Assembly (NCBI GenBank): GCA_027069385.1
Contig: JALXER010000363.1
Location: 1-21,131 of the forward strand
DNA from: Paracoccaceae bacterium
GTDB taxonomy: Bacteria > Pseudomonadota > Alphaproteobacteria > Rhodobacterales > Rhodobacteraceae
Direction of reading: 5' to 3'
DNA: 21,131 bases
Shown: positions 15,530 to 21,131 of the stretch, in pieces
How positions within the stretch are numbered: the first letter of the stretch is position 1
Layout: each line of letters begins with the position of its first letter
Made by a program: the position numbers and the translations under genes
Notes under the pieces: generated by a model
What the model saw: only the letters and a program-made list of their open reading frames with translations
What the model was told of the DNA's origin: nothing
Database searches by the model: none

Positions 15530-16378
15530 TTACGCTTGCTTAGCAAGGGATTCAATCAGGCGGCGATTTGCGCCAGCAAATGATCTGCTTTGCTTCGCTA
15601 AACGAAGATTGAGTTTTCTCACGTTAGCATCTGATAATGCCATGGTTCGAGATTCTTTTGAAGTCTGTGTCAGGCAAACTGCTAACCGTGGGGAAAGCGT
15701 TACCCAGACTTCATAACTTGGGTCCCACATGTCTGTATTACGTTTACCGAGGAAGTTGGTTACGGGATTACTTGCAACTATGAACTGTTTATTTTTGCTT
15801 TCGGGGGTGGCAAGTAGAATGCCTTTGCTTTCCATCAAGTTTAATATTTTAGAACTCTGGCCTGCAAGCACGTTTACGCGAACTTTGGATTTATAATTCT
15901 CTGTCTTTGCGTTTTCCTTAAATTGTTTTCTATCTTGTTCTGAAATAGGCCCGTAATTTCCCTCAGCTTCCCGCAGGGCTTCCTCAAACTCTTCTTCAGT
16001 CATATTTTTTTCAAAAAAGGGTTGATGAAAATCAGGAGTCCGTTTCATCAAGTTGTATAAGAACCGAACGAAGTAGTGCCTATCTTCATCTGATATAGAG
16101 AATGGGTTTTTTCCGACCACCATGTTTTCCCACTTTTCAGTGAGGGGTTTGATATGGTTATCAAAAAATGTGGCAAACCATATCTCAAGGTTAGTATTTC
16201 TATCACCAGACTTAGTGGAATATGAATATAGATGCTTTCTCATGAAAACCGACGTTATGTTCCGCTCATGAACACCCTTTTGGGGCGATCCCTTATAATA
16301 GTAGTAGAGCGTTTCACCTCGGAAACAAAATTTTCGAAGTATCGCTTGCGGAACAAAATGGTGTTTTTTAGGAGCCAT
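15530..16378 (-). CDS. DUF4238 domain protein
   Basis: The 282-aa product begins MAPKKHHFVPQAILRKFC, the HHFVP(Q/R)xxLxxF opening that defines DUF4238, followed by YYYYKG and an Asn/Lys-rich body with many aromatic residues. The biochemical role is unknown; members are scattered across bacteria, often in accessory DNA near defence genes. The sequence is strongly AT-rich against the GC-rich thyX beside it, so recent acquisition is likely. Its ATG overlaps the last 11 bp of thyX, with GGGGAG 5 nt before it inside the thyX coding sequence, so it can be read from the thyX transcript. The island therefore appears to reach exactly to the 3' end of thyX. No signal peptide or membrane segment is seen. 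Confidence 0.85.
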   Translation of the reverse strand: MAPKKHHFVPQAILRKFCFRGETLYYYYKGSPQKGVHERNITSVFMRKHLYSYSTKSGDRNTNLEIWFATFFDNHIKPLTEKWENMVVGKNPFSISDEDRHYFVRFLYNLMKRTPDFHQPFFEKNMTEEEFEEALREAEGNYGPISEQDRKQFKENAKTENYKSKVRVNVLAGQSSKILNLMESKGILLATPESKNKQFIVASNPVTNFLGKRNTDMWDPSYEVWVTLSPRLAVCLTQTSKESRTMALSDANVRKLNLRLAKQSRSFAGANRRLIESLAKQA

Positions 16379-17279
16379 CCAAACTCCCCATCAACTCCCG
16401 CCATTCTCCGGCGCTCATACCACTGGTTTCTTGCGTCACTTTCTCGCCCGCCAGCATTCTACGCAACACCTCCATCCCCTTCCCCGAGAACTGGGCGCCG
16501 CCCATGCGGTAGTCTTTGAAGGCGCCGTAGGCTGCGGGCACCCAGTCGGCGACGATCTTGCAAATGGCATCGGCGTAGACGCGGATCTCGTATTGGGCGT
16601 GGTGGTCGGCGCGCAGGCGCAGAAAGTGGAACAGGTTGTGCAGATCGACCTTCCAATACCATTGCGTATAGATGTTCATCGGCAGGTTCATCCGCGCCAG
16701 CTCGCGCGCCAGCCCGCTTTGGCCTTCTTCCGAGATCATCTGTTCATAGTGGTCATAGGCCTGATTGCAGTCGCGCTTTAGAATATCCAGCACGCGGGCG
16801 GCTTCTTCGCCTTGCAGCAGCGCGCCACGGCCCTGGTTGTTCACCACCGATTGGGCGTTCAGGTGTTCGGGGGCGGGGATATAGAACTCCCGGTCCAGAA
16901 TGGAATAACGGGCCGAGTATTCGTTAACATTGGCGGTGCGGTGCCTGATCCATTGGCGGGCGACAAATACCGGCAGTTTGACGTGCAGCTTGATCTCGCA
17001 CATCTCGAAGGGGGTCGAATGCCAGTGGCGCATCAGATAGCGGATCAGGCCGGCATCATTGCTGACCGCCTTGGTGCCCTTGCCATAGGAAACCCGCGCC
17101 GCCTGACAGATCGCCGCGTCGTCACCCATATAGTCGATGACCCGCACAAAACCGTGGTCCAGCACCTGATGCGCGGTATACAAATGCGCCTCCATCCCCG
17201 GTGCGGTGGCACGCAGGGTCGGGGTATGCTCGGCCCGCTGGGCGTCGATTTCGGCTTGCTGTTCGGGGGTGATGGGCAT
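16368..17279 (-). CDS. thyX: FAD-dependent thymidylate synthase ThyX
   Basis: ThyX makes dTMP from dUMP using methylene-tetrahydrofolate, FAD and NADPH. The 303-aa product has the ThyX signature RHRTANVNEYSARY, which fits RHR-x7-S (R112-H-R to S122), and the conserved WYWKVDLHNLFHFLRLR block. The ATG at 17279 has AAAGGA 8 nt upstream; the longer start 11 codons earlier has no support. It is a GC-rich core gene and marks the right edge of the accessory region. A minus-strand promoter may use the 10-bp palindrome CTATATATAG (17312-17321) as part of its -10 region. The last codons are shared with the start of the DUF4238 gene. Length and motifs are normal. Confidence 0.96.
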   Translation of the reverse strand: MPITPEQQAEIDAQRAEHTPTLRATAPGMEAHLYTAHQVLDHGFVRVIDYMGDDAAICQAARVSYGKGTKAVSNDAGLIRYLMRHWHSTPFEMCEIKLHVKLPVFVARQWIRHRTANVNEYSARYSILDREFYIPAPEHLNAQSVVNNQGRGALLQGEEAARVLDILKRDCNQAYDHYEQMISEEGQSGLARELARMNLPMNIYTQWYWKVDLHNLFHFLRLRADHHAQYEIRVYADAICKIVADWVPAAYGAFKDYRMGGAQFSGKGMEVLRRMLAGEKVTQETSGMSAGEWRELMGSLDGS

Positions 17280-17424
17280 GGGGACGGTCCTTTTGACAAG
17301 ATTCGCCCCCACTATATATAGAAGCCCGCCCCGTGGAAACCGCCATATGCGGTGATGCTGATCAGGGTTCCGGCGAATAGTGCGGTTACTTTTGCTGCAT
17401 GGGCAGAAAATTGATCAAGTGCTT

Positions 17425-17436
17425 TGACAATTGTCA
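17425..17436. promoter_or_regulatory. Palindrome TGACAATTGTCA in the SorC-type regulator promoter
   Basis: A perfect 12-bp palindrome that overlaps a consensus -35 box TTGACA (17424-17429), 38 bp before the regulator start. A shorter palindrome TTGATCAA (17411-17418) lies next to it. The position suits an autorepression operator; no binding data can be derived from sequence. Confidence 0.5.
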
Positions 17437-17473
17437 GGCCGTAGTGTCGAATGGGGGAAAGGACGGAGAAATC

Positions 17474-18451
17474 ATGGCAGTTGTAACGCGCAGACGGGCG
17501 GTCGGGCAGATCAGTGGCGAAAGCATCGTGATCGAGGCGGCGTGGATGTATTACCACGAAAATCTGAACCAGACCAAGATCGCGCAGTTGCTGGGCGTAT
17601 CGAGGGCAACGGTGGTGAATTACCTGCAAGAAGCCAAAGAGCGCGGGTTTATCCGTATATCGCTGGCGCCAAGGGTGTTTACCACCCATCGTCTGGCGCA
17701 GGAATTGCGCGAGGTGTTCGGGGTCAAGGCCGCCTATGTGTTGCCCGACGGCACCGGCGACGAGGAGGCCCGTTTTATGCGCGTGGCGCGCGGGGCGGCT
17801 GAATGGCTGCCCAGCCTGTTGCAACCCGGTGACCGGCTGGGGGTGTCCTGGGGGCGCATGGTTTACGAGGTGGCCGAGGCCATGGACCTGACGCAAACCA
17901 CCGATGTGACGGTCTCGCAACTGGTCGGGTCGATGGCAACGCCTTACGGGTTTACCGCCGAGATATGCTCGGCCCATATGGCGCAGCGGCTCGGGGCGCG
18001 CTGTATCAACCTGCACGCGCCTGCGGTACTAAGCGACCCCGAACTGGCCGAACGCCTGCGCAACGAACCGATTATTGCCGAGCAGATCGACGCGCTTAGC
18101 CATTGCAACAAGGCGATCTTTGCGGCCGGATCCTGCACCCATGACAGCCACATTGTCGGGTCGGGGCTGGCCTCTCATTCGGAACTGGACTGGTATGTGG
18201 CGCAAGGCGCGACCGGTGTGCTGTGCGGGCGGTTTATCGACGATCAGGGGCGGTTTATCCCGGGCGATCTGGATGACCGGATGATCGGGGTGGAACTGGA
18301 CAAGCTGCTGGGGCTGGACATGGGCTTGCTGGTGTCGGTGGGCGATGACAAGGTAGAGCCGATGCTGTCGGCGATCCGCGGGGGCTATGTCACCCATATT
18401 GTCACCAATTACGGCACGGCCAGTGCGATGTTGCGTCAGGCACGCGCCTGA
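17474..18451 (+). CDS. SorC-family sugar-binding transcriptional regulator
   Basis: SorC-type regulators bind DNA through an N-terminal HTH and a phosphosugar through a C-terminal domain related to glucosamine-6-phosphate isomerases. The 325-aa product has the HTH at about 32-52 (NQTKIAQLLGVSRATVVNYL) and effector-domain blocks GDRLGVSWGRMVYEVAEAM, VSQLVGSM, AAGSCTHDSHIVGSG and GVLCGRFIDDQG. The ATG at 17474 has GGAGA 4 nt upstream; an upstream in-frame start would add 25 poorly supported residues. It is divergent from thyX. No sugar transport or catabolic genes lie within the window, so its target operon is elsewhere. It is followed by two strong inverted repeats. Confidence 0.93.
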   Translation: MAVVTRRRAVGQISGESIVIEAAWMYYHENLNQTKIAQLLGVSRATVVNYLQEAKERGFIRISLAPRVFTTHRLAQELREVFGVKAAYVLPDGTGDEEARFMRVARGAAEWLPSLLQPGDRLGVSWGRMVYEVAEAMDLTQTTDVTVSQLVGSMATPYGFTAEICSAHMAQRLGARCINLHAPAVLSDPELAERLRNEPIIAEQIDALSHCNKAIFAAGSCTHDSHIVGSGLASHSELDWYVAQGATGVLCGRFIDDQGRFIPGDLDDRMIGVELDKLLGLDMGLLVSVGDDKVEPMLSAIRGGYVTHIVTNYGTASAMLRQARA

Positions 18452-18465
18452 CCCCGCACCGGCCT

Positions 18466-18502
18466 TCGTTCCACGCGGGGGATTGACCCCCGCGCGAAAC
18501 GA
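18466..18502. terminator. Hairpin CGCGGGGG-ATTGA-CCCCCGCG downstream of the SorC-type gene
   Basis: A perfect 8-bp GC stem (18474-18481 and 18487-18494) around a 5-nt loop. It is extended by TCGTT / AACGA (18466-18470 and 18498-18502) across a 3-nt internal mismatch. It starts 15 bp after the stop codon. No U-run follows, so a strict Rho-independent terminator is doubtful; a REP-like element or RNA-stabilising hairpin are alternatives. Confidence 0.5.
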
Positions 18503-18524
18503 CCGCAATCCGGCCGGATTGCGG
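18503..18524. repeat. 22-bp perfect palindrome, half-site CCGCAATCCGG
   Basis: CCGCAATCCGG is followed directly by its reverse complement CCGGATTGCGG. It abuts the previous hairpin, so two inverted repeats lie in tandem between the SorC-type gene and trmD. This is typical of dispersed palindromic elements, or of paired terminator structures. Confidence 0.6.
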
Positions 18525-18622
18525 GCCTGGGGCAACGGGGTTACCATAGCAGAACGGATTGCCTCTTTTCGCCGCGCTCGGACCGGTATAGAAAAGGCCA
18601 ACCCCGTTATCCGAGAGCGCCA

Positions 18623-19432
18623 ATGCAAAACCCGCCCAACAAATCCCACGGTCGCCTGTCCATTCGGGCCTCGCACCGCGCGCGCCCTTTGGTGCAGGAC
18701 ACCCCCGATCTGGCCGGCGTCTGGAAGGCCAAAGTGCTGACCCTGTACCCGGAGATGTTCCCCGGGGTGCTGGGCGAGAGCCTGACCGGCAAGGCCCTGA
18801 AAGAAGGGTTATGGGGGCTGGAACCGATCGATATTCGCCGGTTCGCCACCGGCAAGCACCGCAACGTGGATGACACGCCTTCGGGCGGGGGCGCGGGCAT
18901 GGTGCTGCGCGCCGATGTGGTGGCGCGGGCGATAGACTATGCCGATGACGGCGCGGCGCGCGCCGACTGGCCGGTGATATACCTGTCGCCGCGCGGCAAG
19001 CGGTTCGATCAGGCCATGGCCCGGCAGTTTAGCGCCGCCCGCGGGGTGACGCTGCTATGTGGCCGGTTCGAAGGGGTTGACCAGCGGGTGCTGGACGCCC
19101 GCGCCGTGCAAGAGGTCAGCCTGGGCGATTTCATTCTGACCGGTGGAGAAATCGCTGCACAAGCCCTGATCGATGCTACCGTGCGGCTGCTGCCCGACGT
19201 GCTGGGCAATGCGCAATCCATCGCCGATGAATCCTTTTCCGACGGGCTGCTGGAACACCCGCACTATACCCGCCCTGCCGAGTGGGAGGGCCGCACCATC
19301 CCCGAAGTGCTGACCTCGGGGCATCATGGCAAGGTCGAGCAATGGCGCCGCGAGCAGGCCGAACACCTGACCCGCACCCGCCGCCCCGACCTGTGGGAGG
19401 CGTACCAACACCGCAAGAACTCCGGCGGGTAG
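18623..19432 (+). CDS. trmD: tRNA (guanine-37-N1)-methyltransferase TrmD
   Basis: TrmD methylates G37 next to the anticodon and prevents +1 frameshifting. The 269-aa product has VDDTPSGGGAGMVLR, the trefoil-knot SAM motifs LLCGRFEGVDQRVLD and SLGDFILTGGEIAA, and the C-terminal SGHHGKVEQWRREQA. An N-terminal extension of about 30 residues before VLTLYPEMFPGVLGESL is usual in Rhodobacteraceae. The ATG at 18623 has GAGAG 5 nt upstream. A possible -10 TATAGA is at 18587-18592, and 9-bp inverted repeats AACGGGGTT / AACCCCGTT (18534 and 18600) frame the leader. In many bacteria trmD sits with rpsP-rimM-rplS; those are not adjacent here. It converges on the SDR gene with a 64-bp gap. Confidence 0.96.
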   Translation: MQNPPNKSHGRLSIRASHRARPLVQDTPDLAGVWKAKVLTLYPEMFPGVLGESLTGKALKEGLWGLEPIDIRRFATGKHRNVDDTPSGGGAGMVLRADVVARAIDYADDGAARADWPVIYLSPRGKRFDQAMARQFSAARGVTLLCGRFEGVDQRVLDARAVQEVSLGDFILTGGEIAAQALIDATVRLLPDVLGNAQSIADESFSDGLLEHPHYTRPAEWEGRTIPEVLTSGHHGKVEQWRREQAEHLTRTRRPDLWEAYQHRKNSGG

Positions 19433-19496
19433 CCCCGTGCATCCCGGGTGTTCAGAGGCCGCACTCCGAGCCCCATAAACCACCGCTGCTGTCGGG

Positions 19497-19590
19497 TCAG
19501 GATATCAGGCCGATTTTGCGGCGGATGGCTTCGTCGCGAAGGGCGATTTCCTGACCGGCGTATTCCGCTGCGGCTCCGGCGGCCAGCCAG
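19497..19590 (-). repeat. SDR 3' end, inverted partner of 15407-15500
   Basis: 89 of 94 bases match the copy beside the integrase, with 47 in a row identical (19504-19550). The two are in inverted orientation, 4.0 kb apart. Confidence 0.8.
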
Positions 19591-20261
19591 GCGATGGCGC
19601 GGGCGGGCCAGTCGGCGGGGATATGGTCGGCAAAGTCCATTTCGCTGACCGGATTGATACCGGATGCCTTGATTTCGTGCTGCATCTGCGTTGCCACAGT
19701 GCCCGGGCTAAGCCCCACCACCTGCACTATATCCCCGTTTTCCAGATGGGCGGCGCGGGTCAGCATCGCCGCCCCCGCCTTGCTCGCGCAATAATGGCTC
19801 CAGCCTTCCAGCGGCTGATGGGCGGCACCCGACGACAGGTTGATCACCACGCCCGAGCCTTGCTCCAGCATCAGGGGAAGCACCGCGCGCAGCCCGTAAT
19901 AGACCGCGTTCAGGTTGGTTTCGATGGTTTTGGCCCAGTCGCGCGGGTCGCTGTCGGTAATACGGGCAATCGGTTCGATTACACCGGCATTGCTAACCAG
20001 CACATCGACGCGCCCGAATTGCTCGACACAGCGCCTGACCACCGTTTCCACCCCCAGATAGCGCGACATGTCCGAGGCCAGAAATCCGGCCGAGCCGCCA
20101 GCCTTATTGATCTGCGTCGCCAGCGCCTCTATGGCATCGCGCGAACGCGCGGTCAGAAACACATTCGCGCCTCGATCGGCCATGACCTGCGCGGTTGCGG
20201 CCCCGATGCCGCGGCTGGCTCCGGTAATAATAACGGTTTTCCCCGATAGATCGTTCATCAT
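19497..20261 (-). CDS. Short-chain dehydrogenase/reductase (SDR)
   Basis: An NAD(P)-dependent oxidoreductase of the classical SDR type, 254 aa. It shows the cofactor motif TGASRGIG (13-20), S-N91-A-G, the catalytic S143 and Y157-CAS-K161, and PGTVATQM after the active site. The substrate cannot be told from sequence. The start is ATG 20261 (or the next codon), with AAGGTGG about 5 nt upstream; the longer frame upstream overlaps pmbA and is not real. It is divergent from pmbA across 86 bp. The last 94 bp are copied in opposite orientation at 15407-15500, which suggests that the 3' end has served as an integration target. Confidence 0.93.
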   Translation of the reverse strand: MMNDLSGKTVIITGASRGIGAATAQVMADRGANVFLTARSRDAIEALATQINKAGGSAGFLASDMSRYLGVETVVRRCVEQFGRVDVLVSNAGVIEPIARITDSDPRDWAKTIETNLNAVYYGLRAVLPLMLEQGSGVVINLSSGAAHQPLEGWSHYCASKAGAAMLTRAAHLENGDIVQVVGLSPGTVATQMQHEIKASGINPVSEMDFADHIPADWPARAIAWLAAGAAAEYAGQEIALRDEAIRRKIGLIS

Positions 20262-20347
20262 CTTTCCCACCTTGATTGTGCGCTGGACATTGGTCATAGC
20301 ACATAAGTATTCTGGCGCCAGACGGAATTTTTCCAAAGGGCAACCCA
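20262..20347. promoter_or_regulatory. Divergent SDR/pmbA promoter region with palindrome TCTGGCGCCAGA
   Basis: 86 bp between two divergent starts. A perfect 12-bp palindrome (20311-20322) lies in the middle and could be an operator for either gene or both. Promoter boxes are not clear; AAAGGG before pmbA is its ribosome-binding site. Confidence 0.45.
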
Positions 20348-21131
20348 ATGACCAATTTGCAAGACCTGACCCAACAGATGCTGGCCGCGGCTTTGGCGGC
20401 CGGAGCCGAGGCGGCCGATGCCATGGCGGTGCGCGGCGACAGCCTGTCGATCGAGGTGGCCAACGGCGCGCTGGAACATGCCGAGCGCGCCGAGGGGATC
20501 GACCTTGGCTTGCGGGTGCTGATCGGGCAACGCTCGGCCAGCGTGTCGGTTTCCGATGCCAGCCCCGATACCATAACCACCATGGCCAAACGCGCCGTGG
20601 CCATGGCGAAAGAGGCCCCGACCGACCCTTATATCGGGCTAGCCGACCCTGACCAGTTGTCGCAAATCCGTGATGCGGGCGCACTGGAACTGGCCGACAA
20701 TGCCAAAGCCCCGATGCCGGCCCATTTGCAGGAAATGGCGCTGAATGCCGAAGCGGCGGCGCTGGGCGTGGACGGGGTGCGCACGGTGGATGCGGCAGGG
20801 GCGGACTATTCCGACAGCACCATCCATCTAAGCGCCACCAACGGGTTTGACGGGGGCTATCGGCGTACTTCGACCTCGGTTTCCTGCGTGGCGATCACCG
20901 GTGACGGGCTAAAGATGGAGCGCGACTATAACGTGGAATCGCGCATTTTTGCCGCCGACCTGCCCGATGCCCGAACCATTGGGCGCATCGCGGGCGAGCG
21001 TACCATTGCCCGCAAGGGCGCGCAAAAACCTCCGACCGGCTCCTTTCCGGTGCTGTATGACGAGCGGGTCTCGGCAGGGTTGATCGGCCATCTGGTTGCG
21101 GCGATCAACGGGTCGGCGGTTGCGCGCGGGG
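20348..21131 (+). CDS. pmbA: TldD/PmbA-family protease subunit, PmbA (TldE), 3' truncated by window
   Basis: PmbA (TldE) pairs with TldD in a cytoplasmic metalloprotease that degrades unfolded or peptide substrates and matures some ribosomally made peptides. The first 261 codons are present of a protein usually near 450 aa. Visible family blocks are GLRVLIGQRSASVSVSDAS, ALNAEAAALGVDGVRTVD, TSVSCVAITGDGLKMERDY and the late PPTGSFPVLYDERVSAGLIG. The zinc ligands sit in the TldD partner, so their absence here is normal. The ATG has AAAGGG 7 nt upstream. The frame is open to the window end. Confidence 0.93.
   Translation, partial: MTNLQDLTQQMLAAALAAGAEAADAMAVRGDSLSIEVANGALEHAERAEGIDLGLRVLIGQRSASVSVSDASPDTITTMAKRAVAMAKEAPTDPYIGLADPDQLSQIRDAGALELADNAKAPMPAHLQEMALNAEAAALGVDGVRTVDAAGADYSDSTIHLSATNGFDGGYRRTSTSVSCVAITGDGLKMERDYNVESRIFAADLPDARTIGRIAGERTIARKGAQKPPTGSFPVLYDERVSAGLIGHLVAAINGSAVARG

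Noticed and set aside
15376..15541. Similar sequences GCGTGGTTT...CTTGCT on both sides of the SDR-tail copy
   Set aside because: The match is short and broken (about 30 bp with many mismatches), too weak to call a target-site duplication.
19497..20684. Longer version of the SDR protein (395 aa)
   Set aside because: The extra 141 N-terminal residues overlap pmbA on the other strand and are not SDR-like; a good Shine-Dalgarno sits just before ATG 20261.
1..21131. CRISPR arrays, tRNA or rRNA genes, insertion sequences
   Set aside because: No regularly spaced repeats, no cloverleaf or rRNA sequence, and no transposase was seen on either strand.

Overview
The window looks like a chromosomal segment of a Rhodobacteraceae-type alphaproteobacterium (Roseobacter/Rhodobacter group). 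The right-hand core genes (thyX, a SorC-type regulator, trmD with the N-terminal extension usual in that family, an SDR, pmbA) are GC-rich. Many starts have recognisable Shine-Dalgarno sequences. This assignment is inference from gene content and base composition.

Layout. 1-193: 3' end of an XRE-type regulator. 207-1841 (minus): a DUF6119/TIGR04141 protein. 2166-8322 (plus): a translationally coupled type I restriction-modification operon in the order hsdR-hsdM-hsdS. 8366-10962 (minus): a tight, AT-richer three-gene cassette of HD phosphohydrolase, nucleotidyltransferase and histidine phosphatase. 11118-11183: a second, orphan copy of the hsdS 3' end, so the cassette sits between two direct repeats of the hsdS tail. 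11180-12977 (minus): AlpA-like regulator, a small coupled ORF and a stand-alone reverse transcriptase. 13052-15020 (minus): an unknown gene directly behind a P4-type tyrosine integrase. 15021-15529: a noncoding stretch with inverted repeats and a 94-bp copy of the 3' end of the SDR gene. 15530-16378 (minus): an AT-rich DUF4238 gene that starts inside the end of thyX. 16368-21131: core genes thyX, SorC-type regulator, trmD, SDR and pmbA (cut by the window end).

Reading: from about 207 to 16370 this is a composite genomic or defence island. It combines a type I RM system, a sporadic defence-island protein, an unclassified RT, an unfamiliar nucleotide-handling cassette and at least two orphan proteins, with an integrase near the right side. 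The most promising undescribed candidates are the HD-NTase-histidine phosphatase cassette and the AlpA-ORF-RT module.

Two DNA-level signals are not explained by the genes. A near-palindrome TGCAAC-NN-GTTGCA occurs four times, in different reading frames and once outside genes. The duplicated gene ends (the hsdS tail as direct repeats, the SDR tail as inverted repeats) look like scars of insertion. No search could be run; family names rest on motifs read by eye.
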